DNA of 64,000 nucleotides from Limosilactobacillus mucosae DSM 13345 (GTDB taxonomy: Bacteria; Bacillota; Bacilli; Lactobacillales; Lactobacillaceae): positions 23,532-87,531 of the forward strand of contig NZ_AZEQ01000011.1 in NCBI RefSeq assembly GCF_001436025.1. The letters run 5' to 3'. Shown here piece after piece: positions 34,381 to 44,659 of the stretch; the first letter of the stretch is position 1; each line of letters starts with the position of its first letter. The notes beneath the pieces were generated by a model. That model was not told the origin of the DNA, ran no database searches, and was given only the letters and a program-made list of their open reading frames with translations. Position numbers and translations under genes: made by a program.

Positions 34381-37176
34381 TTACTTTTCTAGGCCAGTAG
34401 CAACCGTTTCAGGGAAGTTTTCCCGCACCAGCTTTGCACAGCGCGCACAAAGCATTGGATAAACGGCATCCTCGCCAACGTCTTCTTTTACCATCCGGCA
34501 GCGTTGGCAGGTTTCGCCAGCAGCGACGGAAACCTTTACGGCAACGTTGTCGTTGAACTTCTCGGCATCAGCTGGTGCTTGGTCAGCATCATGAACGTGC
34601 AATGCCGATACGCCAAAGAGCAGACCGGCATCAGCGTTCATGCTGTCCAAAAGCGTCTTTTGACTGTCGGTTAAGTACAGATCAGCCTGTGCTTCCAGCG
34701 ACTTACCAATCAGCTTGGCATCACGCGCTTCTTCCAAGGCCTTCAGAACATGAGAGCGAATCTCCATAAAGTCGTCCCACTTGTTCAGCAGTTCTTCTTC
34801 ATTGGCGTAGGTCCGTGGCTCTGGAATTTCAGTCAGCTGGACGAACTGTTCTGGCTCATCCATGTATTCCCAGACTTCTTCGGTCGTGTGCGGCAGAATT
34901 GGCGTCAGCAGCTTAACCAGCGTTACCAAGATGTCGTAAAAGACCGTCTGCATTGAACGACGCGCATGAGAATCCTTGGCTTCGACGTACAAGACGTCCT
35001 TGGCTACGTTCATGTAGAATGCCGACAGATCATTGTTCACAAAGTTGATCAGCTTCTTGTAAGCCGTCATGAAGTCATACTCATCAAACAGATCGCGCAT
35101 TTCCTTTAAGAAGCGGTTCAGCTTAACGACCATGTATTGGTCAACGCTTTCCAGCTTTTCATAGGAAACCGTGTCATCATTGGCATCAAAGTCAGCCGTG
35201 TTGGCCAAAAGGAAGCGGAAGGTATTGCGCAGCTTCCGGTAGGCATCCGAGATCTGCTTGAACGTATCCATCGAAACCCGCACATCAGCTGAAGTATCGG
35301 CACTCATTACCCAAAGACGGATAATTTCGGCCCCCATCTGCTTAACGACCTTGTTTGGATCAATAACGTTACCGATCGACTTGGACATCTTCTTGCCGTC
35401 CTTGTCCAGCGTAAAGCCTTGCGAAACGATGGACTTGTATGGAGCATGACCAGAAAGTACGACGCTGCAGATCAGGCTGGAGTTGAACCAGCCACGGTAT
35501 TGGTCAGAACCTTCCAGGTACATGTCGCATGGGTAGGTCAGGTAGTCACGCTCTGCCAATACGCCTTGGTGACTGGAGCCAGAATCGAACCAAACGTCCA
35601 TGATGTCGGTTTCTTTCTTAAACTGACCATGTGGCGAATGTTCACTGGTAAATCCTTCTGGCAGCAGGTCCTTGGCATCGCGTTCAAACCAAACGTTGGA
35701 GCCATACTCACGGAACAGGTCGGAAACATGGTTGATCGTTTCTTCAGTCATGATTGGCGTGCCGTCTTCAGCGTAGAAGATTGGCAATGGCACGCCCCAG
35801 ACCCGTTGACGCGAGATGACCCAGTCGCCGCGATCCTTGAGCATGTTGTGCAGCCGAACCTTGCCCCAGCCTGGATAGTATTTAACTTCATCAACGGCAT
35901 TTAAGATTTCATCACGCATCTTGTCAATTGAGACGAACCATTGATCAGTAGCCCGAAAGACGATTGGCTTTTTGGTCCGCCAGTCAAATGGATAGCTGTG
36001 TTCCAGCGGTTCCTGCTTTAAGAGTGCATGATGCTTTTTCAAAAGATCCAACGAAATGTCGTCAGCATCCTGATAGAAGACGCCATCAAACTCAGGACCG
36101 TTTTCAGCAGTCAAGACACCTTGATCGTTCATTGGTGCAAAGATCGGCAGGCCATACTTCTTGCCGACTTGGTAGTCATCATCACCATAGCCAGGCGCGG
36201 TATGAACCAGCCCTGTCCCTGCTTCAAGCGTGACGTGATCACCATTAACAACCAGCATTTCCTTGTCGTTGTATGGGTGCTTGCTGGTCATGCGATCCAT
36301 GTCTTGACCAGACAGCCGATCAACGACTTCATATTCATCCCAACCGAACTTTTCAGCACATTTGGCAACCAGCTCATCGGCAATTACAAACTTCCGATCA
36401 TCATTAGCCGGCTTAACTACGGCATAGATAATCTTGGGGTTCACGGCAACGGCTTCAGAAGCTGGAATCGTCCAAGGAGTAGTCGTCCAGCCAACCAGGT
36501 ACGTATCATTGTCCAAACGTCCCTTGCCATCAATAACCTGTTCACAGAAGTAGGCCGTCTTGGCTACAACGTCATGATATTCAACTTCGGCTTCTGCCAA
36601 TGCAGATTCAGATGACCATGACCAGTAGACTGGCTTTTTAGCTTGGTATAGCAGACCTTTCTTGGCAAAAGCACCAAAGACTTTGATCTGTTGTGCTTCA
36701 AACTCCTTAGCCAGCGTCAGGTATGGGTTGTCCCATTCGCCAGAAACTCCCAGCCGCTTAAAGTCAGTCCGCTGCTTGTCGACCTGTTCCAAGGCAAACT
36801 TGCGGCACAGATCCCGAAATTCAGTCGTGCTCATCTTCTTGCGGTCATAGCCCATCTTGGTCAGTTGATGCTCAATCGGCAGACCGTGCGTATCCCAGCC
36901 TGGTACGTATGGTGCCCGAAAACCAGCCATCGACTTGTAGCGAACGATAAAGTCTTTGGAGATCTTGTTCATGGCATGGCCAATGTGGATGTTCCCGTTA
37001 GCATATGGAGGGCCATCGTGAAGAATAAAAGTTGGCTTGCCCTGATTCAATTTTTGCCGCTGTTCGTAGACTTTGTTGTCTTCCCACAGCTTTTCGCGTT
37101 GTACTTCGGTTTCCGGCAAGCGTCCACGCATAGGGAACTTAGTCTTGCCGATGTTCAAAGTGTCTTTGACCCGCAT
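34381..37176 (-). CDS. ileS: Isoleucyl-tRNA synthetase
   Basis: Charges tRNA-Ile. The 931-residue class I enzyme has the HIGH motif ([11 protein letters not shown]) near residue 62, KMSKS ([10 protein letters not shown]) near residue 597, a CP1 editing domain between them, an anticodon-binding region, and a C-terminal zinc finger with CQRC and CARC pairs. The start is the ATG at 37176, nine bases after GGAGG; a reading extended 76 residues upstream runs through the T-box leader and is not real. Its transcription is controlled by the T-box upstream. The divIVA-ileS order is typical of Firmicutes. Confidence 0.98.
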   Translation of the reverse strand: MRVKDTLNIGKTKFPMRGRLPETEVQREKLWEDNKVYEQRQKLNQGKPTFILHDGPPYANGNIHIGHAMNKISKDFIVRYKSMAGFRAPYVPGWDTHGLPIEHQLTKMGYDRKKMSTTEFRDLCRKFALEQVDKQRTDFKRLGVSGEWDNPYLTLAKEFEAQQIKVFGAFAKKGLLYQAKKPVYWSWSSESALAEAEVEYHDVVAKTAYFCEQVIDGKGRLDNDTYLVGWTTTPWTIPASEAVAVNPKIIYAVVKPANDDRKFVIADELVAKCAEKFGWDEYEVVDRLSGQDMDRMTSKHPYNDKEMLVVNGDHVTLEAGTGLVHTAPGYGDDDYQVGKKYGLPIFAPMNDQGVLTAENGPEFDGVFYQDADDISLDLLKKHHALLKQEPLEHSYPFDWRTKKPIVFRATDQWFVSIDKMRDEILNAVDEVKYYPGWGKVRLHNMLKDRGDWVISRQRVWGVPLPIFYAEDGTPIMTEETINHVSDLFREYGSNVWFERDAKDLLPEGFTSEHSPHGQFKKETDIMDVWFDSGSSHQGVLAERDYLTYPCDMYLEGSDQYRGWFNSSLICSVVLSGHAPYKSIVSQGFTLDKDGKKMSKSIGNVIDPNKVVKQMGAEIIRLWVMSADTSADVRVSMDTFKQISDAYRKLRNTFRFLLANTADFDANDDTVSYEKLESVDQYMVVKLNRFLKEMRDLFDEYDFMTAYKKLINFVNNDLSAFYMNVAKDVLYVEAKDSHARRSMQTVFYDILVTLVKLLTPILPHTTEEVWEYMDEPEQFVQLTEIPEPRTYANEEELLNKWDDFMEIRSHVLKALEEARDAKLIGKSLEAQADLYLTDSQKTLLDSMNADAGLLFGVSALHVHDADQAPADAEKFNDNVAVKVSVAAGETCQRCRMVKEDVGEDAVYPMLCARCAKLVRENFPETVATGLEK

Positions 37177-37460
37177 CTGCGAATTCCTCCTTGTCAATTC
37201 TCTAAACTTAAAAATCGCGTCCAAACGACAAAACGCTCCGCCCGCAATGGGACGAAGCGTTTTCGTGGTACCACCCAAGTTCAAATCAGTTGTCTGATTC
37301 CTTAAGTCATTTGGTAACGGCAATGAGCCGGCCAATGCTACTGAGTTCGCATTGACGTTCAGAGATGATAGCTGCCCAGGCCTTAATTGCCAACCTCTCA
37401 CCATTCGTTGGCTCGCTGAAATACGACGCTGGGGGCGTGATTCTCCTCAACAGTTTGTTC
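37177..37460 (-). promoter_or_regulatory. T-box riboswitch leader of ileS
   Basis: The T-box core TGGGTGGTACCACG lies at 37264-37277 and is followed by an intrinsic terminator whose arms AAAACGCT (37256-37263) and AGCGTTTT (37230-37237) bracket a GC-rich loop. Upstream, the stem I region contains tandem ATC triplets (37364-37369), a fitting isoleucine specifier. Uncharged tRNA-Ile is expected to stabilise the antiterminator and allow ileS transcription. Confidence 0.9.
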
Positions 37461-37467
37461 GCGATTA

Positions 37468-37495
37468 ATTATCAACTAGTGTGCCGAACTGTCAG
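37468..37495 (-). promoter_or_regulatory. ileS T-box promoter
   Basis: CTGACA (37490-37495), 16 bp, GATAAT (37468-37473) on the minus strand. It overlaps the 3' end of divIVA, so ileS has its own start site within the cluster. Confidence 0.6.
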
Positions 37496-38189
37496 GAAAG
37501 ACAACAACCGTCTCGCCATCATTTTTAGCAGCAGGCTTGGCCGCAGCTTTTTGATCCTGCTTTGGTGCCTGACTTTCCTGCGACTTTTCAGCAGCTGGTT
37601 GATCGATTGCTTGTGATTCTACACTGTTTGTCGAATGATTGTCAAGACTGCTTCCCAAAATCTTTTGAATTTCGTCATATTTGCTCAGATCGTCATTCGC
37701 CAACAGCTCATCCCAATCCTTGCTCTTAACGACTTCCAGCTGTGATTCCAGCATTACCTGCAGTCGCTGCCTGAAAATCCGTGTTTGTTTTTTAAGATCA
37801 TTGGTTTCCGTAGTCAGTTTCCGCGTTTCATCGGCACTGTTTTCAACAACTTGATTTGCCTTGGCATTGGCTTCTGAAACAATATCGGTTGCCTGTTTTT
37901 GCGCCTCGCGAATCATGATTTCGGCTTCGCGTTTGGCATTGTTCTTAACCTTGTCGGCTGCTTCTTGCGCGACCAGAATCGACTTGTTCAAAGAATCCTT
38001 CAAGTCCGTGAAGTATTTTAGTTTTTCTTCATTGGCCTTGATAGTTTCCGTTAATTCATGATTCTTAGCCTGCAGTGCCTGAAACTCACTGGCCACTTGA
38101 CGCAGAAATTCATTGACCTCGCTGGGATTATAGCCCCGCATTTTGTTGTCAAACTGCTTTTTGCTGATTTCTTCAACGGTTAACGTCAT
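37476..38189 (-). CDS. divIVA: Cell-division/polar scaffold DivIVA
   Basis: Membrane-curvature-sensing coiled-coil protein that marks septa and poles. The 237-residue product has the lipid-binding N-terminal motif QFDNKMRGYNPSEVNEFL, then a long coiled coil (FQALQAKNHELTETIKANEEKL, followed by further heptads to about residue 165), and an Ala/Lys/Gln-rich C-terminal tail. The ATG at 38189 has GGAGG nine bases upstream; a 43-residue extension upstream is rejected because it has no such site and lacks the family N-terminus. Confidence 0.96.
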   Translation of the reverse strand: MTLTVEEISKKQFDNKMRGYNPSEVNEFLRQVASEFQALQAKNHELTETIKANEEKLKYFTDLKDSLNKSILVAQEAADKVKNNAKREAEIMIREAQKQATDIVSEANAKANQVVENSADETRKLTTETNDLKKQTRIFRQRLQVMLESQLEVVKSKDWDELLANDDLSKYDEIQKILGSSLDNHSTNSVESQAIDQPAAEKSQESQAPKQDQKAAAKPAAKNDGETVVVFPDSSAH

Positions 38190-38205
38190 TTGCTTTTCCT
38201 CCAAA

Positions 38206-38994
38206 CTAAGCATGCACCACTGACATGGCGACGCGAATCTTATTTTTTCTTGTAGTTCCTTGGATCTCATCAATCCGAATTCGACCTGCATGCCGTACTG
38301 AAAGCAGATCATGAGCAACCAGCGGATAATCGGGACGCATCTCAGTCTCCCAGTTTACCCGCGCATCGCCATGTTCAATCAGCTGCTTGGCACGGTTGCG
38401 TGAATAGTTAAAGCCGGCTGCAATCACAGCATCCAAGCGCATTGATGAAACCGTATCAGTCATGGTTTCCCAATCTTCTTGGGGCGTCACGATCATTTCT
38501 GGTTCAACCGGCTTCATTTTAACGTGGATCTTGCCAATCTGACCAACCTGCTGCCGCAGATAGTCGGTTAGACTGCGGCTGACTACTACTTGCCAGCGCA
38601 TTCCCTCGTTGAGCACGTCACCAAATGATGAACGCACCAAGCCAGTGCCAATCAGTGTTCCCAAGATCTGCCGATGATGCAGCTCGGTGAATTTGGTTGG
38701 GTAGTCGATTTCAATCAGCTGCAGCTCAAAGTCAGTCTGCTGCGGCTCATAATAGCTGGGATAAAACAAGACCCGCTGCATCTCAGCATGCTCCCAGCCG
38801 CCATTGGCCCGCATTTTAACATCATCACGTCGATTGGTCAGCGTTTGAGCGATATAGACCTGGCGCGGATTCAAAAAATCAGTCAAAATCGGCCGGTATT
38901 GATCAGCGGCCATATTCAGCCAATCCTCAACCTGAGCAATCAAGGGCGCTTCATCAGGACGAAAATGCTGCTTAATGTTTTCTTCATCCGTCAT
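38206..38994 (-). CDS. ylmH: YlmH, S4-domain RNA-binding protein
   Basis: A 262-residue protein of the dcw tail. The N-terminal two thirds form the YlmH-specific region (VYIAQTLTNRRDDVKMRANG); the C-terminal third is an S4 RNA-binding domain (MRLDAVIAAGFNYSRNRAKQL, then HGDARVNWE). In Bacillus, YlmH is reported to act in ribosome-associated quality control. Sits 16 bases upstream of divIVA and 10 after yggT. AGGAGC before the ATG. Confidence 0.93.
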   Translation of the reverse strand: MTDEENIKQHFRPDEAPLIAQVEDWLNMAADQYRPILTDFLNPRQVYIAQTLTNRRDDVKMRANGGWEHAEMQRVLFYPSYYEPQQTDFELQLIEIDYPTKFTELHHRQILGTLIGTGLVRSSFGDVLNEGMRWQVVVSRSLTDYLRQQVGQIGKIHVKMKPVEPEMIVTPQEDWETMTDTVSSMRLDAVIAAGFNYSRNRAKQLIEHGDARVNWETEMRPDYPLVAHDLLSVRHAGRIRIDEIQGTTRKNKIRVAMSVVHA

Positions 38995-39004
38995 TTTTCT
39001 GCTC

Positions 39005-39274
39005 CTAATAGCCTATTATTCTGGTCAGCATAATAATGCCATACTGTACCAGATAAAGCACGAATACGGCCACCACCGGCGCAAAACTGATCCCTCCCAG
39101 TGGCGGAATGTGTTCGTCAAAAAAACGCAGATACGGCTGAACCAGCTTAGTGAGCAATTCACCTAAACGGCTCTGCATTGCACCCGGAAACCAGGTTAAA
39201 AGACACCAGACAACAATCAGTAAAATGTAAGCATCAATAATTTTATTGATCAGCCATGCAAGATAAGCAACCAT
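39005..39274 (-). CDS. YggT/YlmG family membrane protein
   Basis: An 89-residue protein with two hydrophobic segments (KIIDAYILLIVVWCLLTWF and SFAPVVAVFVLYLVQYGIIML) flanking an amphipathic LLTKLVQPYLRFF region, the pattern of the YggT family. It lies between sepF and ylmH as in most Firmicutes dcw clusters. Proposed roles in division or osmotic tolerance are not visible in the sequence. AAGGAG before the ATG. Confidence 0.9.
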   Translation of the reverse strand: MVAYLAWLINKIIDAYILLIVVWCLLTWFPGAMQSRLGELLTKLVQPYLRFFDEHIPPLGGISFAPVVAVFVLYLVQYGIIMLTRIIGY

Positions 39275-39282
39275 ATTTCTCC

Positions 39283-39726
39283 TTAAAGTCGTTCACTGTT
39301 ATTGGAATTAAGATCACCGGCCAGCTTACCGGCAACATCAACGTCACGTGGCACGCATAGAAAGATCTGCTCGCCAATCCGCTTAATTTCACCATCAATT
39401 GCATAGACGGCCCCATTTAAAAAGTCCACGACCTTGTTGGCAGCTTTGTTGTCCATCTGAGTGAAATTAACGATAACGGCATGATGACTCAGCAGCTCAT
39501 CAACGATTTCCTTGGCCTCGCCATACAACCGCGGCTCAAACAGCATGATCTTGCCATTTTCAACCGGTGCTGGCTTAGCCGCAGCATGCTGTGCTCGATC
39601 AATCGGGACCACCTTTTTGCTGATGGCTGGCGTTACGGGAGCTGCTGGTGCGACCGGCTGCGGCTCGTAATCTTCAGTTTCTGATTCAGAGCCGATTCCA
39701 AAAAAGTTATTTAAAAAATTAGCCAT
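39283..39726 (-). CDS. sepF: FtsZ-binding division protein SepF
   Basis: Membrane anchor and bundler of FtsZ filaments. The 147-residue product has the amphipathic membrane-binding N-terminus (MANFLNNFFGIG), a variable Pro/Ala-rich linker and the C-terminal SepF domain with LFEPRLYGEAKEIVDELL and NFTQMDNKAANKVVDFL. ATG at 39726 with AAAGGAGGAG upstream; a 13-residue upstream extension is rejected. ylmE, often found between ftsZ and sepF, is absent. Confidence 0.96.
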   Translation of the reverse strand: MANFLNNFFGIGSESETEDYEPQPVAPAAPVTPAISKKVVPIDRAQHAAAKPAPVENGKIMLFEPRLYGEAKEIVDELLSHHAVIVNFTQMDNKAANKVVDFLNGAVYAIDGEIKRIGEQIFLCVPRDVDVAGKLAGDLNSNNSERL

Positions 39727-39802
39727 TTTTGCTCCTCCTTTAATTCTGAGCTGAAGATACAGCAAAAGGGAGCGCCTTTATTCAGCTCCCCCAAATCACT
39801 AA

Positions 39803-41137
39803 TTAATCATGACGACGGTTCTTGAAGAATGGTGGCATCGTCAGATTATCATCGTCTTGTTCGTCGGATGCAGCTACATCCCCATGAAAGACATTGAATT
39901 CTGGCTTTTTAACGTGATTGAACTCATCGTTTTGTTCACGCGTATCGGTTAAATGAGTGCCAGCGGTTGGATCATCCCAGCCAGCAAATGGATCCTGAGA
40001 AGCTGCTCGTTCACTCCGTTGATTTTCGACTGGACGTTCTTCTACAGGCTGTTCAGCAGGCTTGCTTTCAGAAACTGGCTTGGCCTCTGGTTCAACACGG
40101 GCAGCGTGCGTTTCACTGGCAGCTGGCGTGCTTACTGGCCGAGCAGCGGCTGCCTGTTGGCGCTGCTGTTTGGCCTTATCGATACCAGTAGCGATAACCG
40201 TTACGCGAACCTCATCGCCAAGCGTGTCATCCATGGCCATCCCAAAGGCAATATCAACATTGGTATTAGCAGCCTGACTGATGACGTTGGAAGCTTCCTG
40301 GGCTTCAAACATCGACAGATTCTTACCACCAGTAATGTTCATCAGGACATGTTCAGCCCCGTCAATCGATACTTCAAGCAGTGGTGAGGAAATGGCCTTC
40401 TTCGTGGCTTCGGCAGCCCGGTTTTCGCCTGTCGAAGAACCAATTCCCATCAAAGCAGAGCCCTGGTTTTCCATCGTATGACGAATGTCGGCAAAGTCCA
40501 GGTTGATGTAGCCAGGATTGGTAATCAGATCGGAAATCCCTTCTACACCTTGACGCAGAACGTTATCAGCCTCTTTAAAGGCTTCCATCATTGGCGTCTT
40601 CTTGTCAATCATTTCTAACAGTCGATTATTGGCAACGACGATCAGCGTATCAACGTTTTGCTTTAATTTTTCAAGTCCTTCGCTGGCCAATTTGGCACGG
40701 CGCTGACCTTCAAAGGTAAATGGACGCGTAACGACACCAACCGTCAGCGCACCAGAGTCCTTGGCAATCTTAGCAACGACTGGAGCAGCACCAGTCCCGG
40801 TACCACCACCCATGCCGGCAGTTACGAATACCATGTCAGCACCTTCAAGGGCTTTTGAAATTTCAGACTCGCTTTCTTGAGCAGCCTTGGAGCCGACTTC
40901 CGGATTAGAGCCGGCACCCAATCCTTTGGTCAGCTTGGGGCCTAATTGAATCTTGGTTTGGGCGTGTGAGGCATCCAATGCCTGCAGGTCAGTGTTGGCA
41001 ACGATAAAATCAACGCCGGACACTTTATCATTGATCATTTGATTAACTGCGTTGCCGCCACCGCCGCCGACACCGATAACCTTGATCTTCGCACCCTCTA
41101 ATTGCATTTGGTCAGTTTCATTAGTTAAATTGTCCAT
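39803..41137 (-). CDS. ftsZ: Cell-division tubulin FtsZ
   Basis: GTPase that forms the Z ring. The 444-residue product has [16 protein letters not shown] at the N-terminus, the tubulin signature [11 protein letters not shown] near residue 114 and the T7 synergy loop ([11 protein letters not shown]) near 215. The C-terminal linker of about 110 residues is disordered and charged, ending in the conserved tail [12 protein letters not shown] that binds FtsA and SepF. Directly after ftsA, as usual. Confidence 0.99.
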   Translation of the reverse strand: MDNLTNETDQMQLEGAKIKVIGVGGGGGNAVNQMINDKVSGVDFIVANTDLQALDASHAQTKIQLGPKLTKGLGAGSNPEVGSKAAQESESEISKALEGADMVFVTAGMGGGTGTGAAPVVAKIAKDSGALTVGVVTRPFTFEGQRRAKLASEGLEKLKQNVDTLIVVANNRLLEMIDKKTPMMEAFKEADNVLRQGVEGISDLITNPGYINLDFADIRHTMENQGSALMGIGSSTGENRAAEATKKAISSPLLEVSIDGAEHVLMNITGGKNLSMFEAQEASNVISQAANTNVDIAFGMAMDDTLGDEVRVTVIATGIDKAKQQRQQAAAARPVSTPAASETHAARVEPEAKPVSESKPAEQPVEERPVENQRSERAASQDPFAGWDDPTAGTHLTDTREQNDEFNHVKKPEFNVFHGDVAASDEQDDDNLTMPPFFKNRRHD

Positions 41138-41173
41138 TCGTTGGTTCCTCCGTCACTTTAAAAGTTAGTCTAA

Positions 41174-42553
41174 TTAGTCAAAGAAGTTCTCTAAGAAGCG
41201 CTTAATGCCACCCTTGCTCTTAGGCTTTTTGACGGGCTTTTCCGGCGTCATTGGCTCTTCTTTTGCTTGCTGAGGTTCTGACGAGGCATCAGGCATTGGT
41301 TTTTGATATGACTCTTGATAGTAGCTACGAGTCGTTTCCAGCTTGCGCGGCTGCTCGGCTTGATGAGGGCTCATAATCAAGGCACCTTGCTGAACGGTTT
41401 GCTTCAGCAGACGATCAATATCGTTTAGGTGATCCTCATACATTCCCAGAGCAATTGCCAGTGCAAAGCCAGGATGACGGACTCCCATCTGTTCAGGAAC
41501 AAAAGTCTTTACATTGGTCGTAAAATATTCTTTGGCCAACTCAACCACACCAGGCAAGGCCGTCACGCCGCCAAGCAAAATGACGCCACCAGGCAGATTA
41601 GGCGCATGCACCTCTTTTAAACGATTGCTGATACGTTGGAAAATCTGCCGAATCCGAGCCTCGATGATTTCTGCCAGATACTTTTCAGAATATTCGACCG
41701 GCTGATTTTGACCAACGACATCAACTGCCAGCTGCACGTTTTCATCAGCCATGCGACTGTCGGCATAGCCATGATCTCGTTTGAGGCGCTCAGCATTGCG
41801 CATTGAGGTATTTAACACCGTCGAGATGTCGCGCGTTACTAATTGACCGCCTTCAGGATCAACATAGACAAACTTCAGCTGATGGTCGTGAATGATGCTG
41901 GCCGTAGTCTGACCGCCACCCATGTCGACGACCAGCGTACCAAAGTCCTGCTCGCCATCGTTGAGAAGGTTAAAGCCAGTGGCAATCGGTGAGACGACCA
42001 GATCTTGAATCTGCAGCCCCGCTTGTTCAACTGCCTTCTTAGTGTTGTGAACGATCGTCTTGGGGCCAGTATAAAGAGTAGCTGCCAATTCCAAGCGAAC
42101 GCCAACCATTCCCCGTGGATCCTTAATTCCCTTAAAGCCATCGACCGTGAATTCTTGTGGAACCAGGTCAATGATTTCGCGTTCAGGCGGCAGATTCTGC
42201 GTCAGCGTTGACTGAGCAACGTCGATTACGTCTTGATTGACGATCTCACGCGACTGGCCTTGACTGGCGATCGTAATCATGCCATGAACGTGACCCATTT
42301 GCAGATAGTTGGCTGGCAGAGCAACGACGACCTTTTTGATGTCAATGCCCGACTTGGCCGCGGCCTCAGCAACCGCTCTTGAAATTGCCTGCGCCGTTTT
42401 GTCAATATCAACGATCACGCCACGATTCAGCCCAGCAGATGGTTGAACGCCAGTGCCTACGACTTTTAATTGTCCTTTTACGTTTTCGCATACCAATACT
42501 TTAATTAAAGTGGTTCCGATATCTAAGCCTACGTAGACTTGTGAATTTTCCAT
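41174..42553 (-). CDS. ftsA: Cell-division actin-like protein FtsA
   Basis: Membrane tether of FtsZ. The 459-residue product has the actin-type phosphate loop VGLDIGTTLIKVLV, VVDMGGGQTTASI (phosphate 2) near residue 220 and GGVILLGGVTALPG (adenosine region) near 350. The C-terminus ends in the amphipathic membrane-targeting helix GGIKRFLENFFD after a Lys/Pro-rich linker. ATG at 42553 with AGGAGGG upstream; an 11-residue longer reading is rejected. A candidate promoter lies upstream. Confidence 0.98.
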   Translation of the reverse strand: MENSQVYVGLDIGTTLIKVLVCENVKGQLKVVGTGVQPSAGLNRGVIVDIDKTAQAISRAVAEAAAKSGIDIKKVVVALPANYLQMGHVHGMITIASQGQSREIVNQDVIDVAQSTLTQNLPPEREIIDLVPQEFTVDGFKGIKDPRGMVGVRLELAATLYTGPKTIVHNTKKAVEQAGLQIQDLVVSPIATGFNLLNDGEQDFGTLVVDMGGGQTTASIIHDHQLKFVYVDPEGGQLVTRDISTVLNTSMRNAERLKRDHGYADSRMADENVQLAVDVVGQNQPVEYSEKYLAEIIEARIRQIFQRISNRLKEVHAPNLPGGVILLGGVTALPGVVELAKEYFTTNVKTFVPEQMGVRHPGFALAIALGMYEDHLNDIDRLLKQTVQQGALIMSPHQAEQPRKLETTRSYYQESYQKPMPDASSEPQQAKEEPMTPEKPVKKPKSKGGIKRFLENFFD

Positions 42554-42620
42554 CTGCCTGGAACCCTCCTGTTTTCTAAAATTCAACCCGGATTCAGATT
42601 GTAGCCATAAACTGTACTAA

Positions 42621-42649
42621 ATTTTACCACACTTAACACGATACAAAAA
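42621..42649 (-). promoter_or_regulatory. Candidate ftsA promoter inside the dcw cluster
   Basis: TTTTTG (42644-42649), 17 bp, TAAAAT (42621-42626) with TG one base before the -10 on the minus strand. It lies in the 135-base gap between divIB and ftsA, where Bacillus also has internal promoters. Confidence 0.45.
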
Positions 42650-42688
42650 AGGTCCAAACCATGTTTATTTGGCGCTTGATCAACGAAC

Positions 42689-43540
42689 CTACTCGTCTTT
42701 GGTGCCATATGAGTACGAGAAAGCCCCATATTGCAGATCAACTACGCCGTTTGCCTTCATTTTGGAGGCAATTGAAGGATAATAGCGCATTTTTTGATTC
42801 AGATTGTCAGAACGAACCAAAATCTCGTTGCCATCATTCATATAAATGCGCAGACGCTTAGTATCTGATGTCGTTGGGGCAAAGGTTACTTCTGAGATGC
42901 CACCCCGGATCGCGGCGGGAAGCCTGCCAATCTGACGGGCTGTCTGCTGCATGATCTTTTCATGATGCTCAAAACCGGCATAGCGGACAAAATTAGAGAT
43001 TGAGCGATTCTTGACTGGAGTCAGCCGACCATTGCCAATCAGCAGCTGATTGACCCCATTATGCTCAATTACGCCAATAATCGGATATTCAGTGACCTTG
43101 ATTTTGATCGACTGCGGTCCAGTTAGACTAACCTTGAGCGTTTTAACCTGCGGATTGGCTTTTTGGGCCGTCTGTTCAAGTTTTTTTTGCTGAAACAAGA
43201 CTCGCCAGATCAGGGCTCCCTTTTTGATCTGGGCTGCCGATTCAACTTTAGCAGCCGACAGATCTTGATTGCCAGTTACCTGGATTTTTTTAATCTTGCT
43301 TAAAGGAGAAACGATATACAGGGCCAGCAGCATAATGATCAAAAAAGGAACCAAGATGCTGAGTACGCGCCGTGAGTTGTCAACGCGCTGTGCACGCTTG
43401 ATACCCACGACACGACTGCCAATGCCCTGTTCTTGATAGCGACGACGACGATCAAAAGCCGCGGCACTCTGCGCTTCTAATTTGGCCAAACGTCGTGCAT
43501 ATCGCTGATGCTCTTGATTTCGTTCTTCGTCGCTTTTCAT
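42689..43540 (-). CDS. divIB: Division protein DivIB/FtsQ
   Basis: Bitopic divisome protein that regulates septal synthesis with FtsL and DivIC. The 283-residue product has a charged cytoplasmic N-terminus, one membrane helix (VLSILVPFLIIMLLALYIV), a POTRA domain (ISKIKKIQVTGNQDLSAAKVESA) and a beta domain ending in NEILVRSDNLNQKMRYYPSI. Full length for the lactobacillus family. AAGGGGG before the ATG; 12 bases after murG. Confidence 0.95.
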   Translation of the reverse strand: MKSDEERNQEHQRYARRLAKLEAQSAAAFDRRRRYQEQGIGSRVVGIKRAQRVDNSRRVLSILVPFLIIMLLALYIVSPLSKIKKIQVTGNQDLSAAKVESAAQIKKGALIWRVLFQQKKLEQTAQKANPQVKTLKVSLTGPQSIKIKVTEYPIIGVIEHNGVNQLLIGNGRLTPVKNRSISNFVRYAGFEHHEKIMQQTARQIGRLPAAIRGGISEVTFAPTTSDTKRLRIYMNDGNEILVRSDNLNQKMRYYPSIASKMKANGVVDLQYGAFSYSYGTKDE

Positions 43541-43552
43541 GTTGTTCCCCCT

Positions 43553-44659
43553 TTATTTTTGGTGATCGGCAATCGCTTTGTACAGAATCTTAATCAAGCG
43601 ATCAGCTGCATCTGGACGGCCCATCTTTTTTGAGGCCTGTGCCATCTGATCACGGGCAGCCTGATCTTCCATTAGACGATCAGCTTGAACCAGCAGTGAG
43701 CGGCCATCAAGCTGATCTTCGGTAATCATGGCCGCGGCACCGTTTTTAACCAGCGCCATGGCATTTTTGACTTGGTGGTTGGCCGTTACGTAAGGACTTG
43801 GAATCAAAATCGTTGGAATGCCCAGTGCCGTAATCTCAGCAATCGTGGTTGCACCGGCTCTTGAGACCAGGCAGGCAACCTTAGGCATTTTAGCCGGCAT
43901 ATCCTCAATATAAGGAACGACCTTGACGTTTGATCCAACCTTAACGTCTTTAAGTGCCTCTTTAACCTGATCATAGCGCTTTTGACCCGTGGCAAAAACA
44001 ACCTGATAATCGCGCTTGCTGAATTCAGGAATGGCCTGGACCACACTGGCATTGATCTTAGGTGCTCCTTGGCTGCCCCCAAAGATCATCAGAACCGGCT
44101 TGGCATCACTTAAGCCGTAGCTGGTCCAAGAAAAATCGGAATTCGCATTAGCGGCTGCCTGCTGCGCACGTGGATTGCCGCACATCGTAACCCTGGCTGC
44201 TGGGAACTGATCTCTGGCAGCATCAAAGGCAATGGCAATCTCATCAACGTAACGACTCAAAAATTTATTGGTAATACCGACAACGCTGTTTTGTTCATGG
44301 ATAACCGTTGGTACGTGCAGTTTGGCTGCCGCATACAAAACGGCGCCGCTGACATAGCCACCCGTTCCTAAAACCACGTCCGGCTTAAATTCCCTAATAA
44401 TTTTTTTGGCATCATGAACGGCTTTTAAAAACAGATAAGCCGTCTTAAAGTTTTCTAGCGACAATGAACGCTTAAAGCCCTGCGTATGCAAAACCTTTAG
44501 TTCAAGTCCTGCTGCTGGAACGATTTTGTTTTCCAGACCGCGATCAGTCCCGACATAAAGGACCTGGGTATCTGGCTCCACTTGCTTTAAGCGCTCAATC
44601 AACGCTAATGCTGGATAGATATGGCCACCGGTACCGCCACCGGATACGATGATTCTCAT
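43553..44659 (-). CDS. murG: UDP-GlcNAc transferase MurG
   Basis: Adds GlcNAc to lipid I to make lipid II on the inner membrane face. The 368-residue GT28 enzyme has the N-terminal [16 protein letters not shown] loop, [13 protein letters not shown] near residue 95, [11 protein letters not shown] near 125 and the C-terminal [11 protein letters not shown] loop near 193. Full length. Its start shares one base with the murD stop. Confidence 0.98.
   Translation of the reverse strand: MRIIVSGGGTGGHIYPALALIERLKQVEPDTQVLYVGTDRGLENKIVPAAGLELKVLHTQGFKRSLSLENFKTAYLFLKAVHDAKKIIREFKPDVVLGTGGYVSGAVLYAAAKLHVPTVIHEQNSVVGITNKFLSRYVDEIAIAFDAARDQFPAARVTMCGNPRAQQAAANANSDFSWTSYGLSDAKPVLMIFGGSQGAPKINASVVQAIPEFSKRDYQVVFATGQKRYDQVKEALKDVKVGSNVKVVPYIEDMPAKMPKVACLVSRAGATTIAEITALGIPTILIPSPYVTANHQVKNAMALVKNGAAAMITEDQLDGRSLLVQADRLMEDQAARDQMAQASKKMGRPDAADRLIKILYKAIADHQK

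Noticed and set aside
37177..37404. 76-residue N-terminal extension of ileS
   Set aside because: It lies in the T-box leader, including the terminator; the downstream ATG has GGAGG and gives the standard N-terminus.
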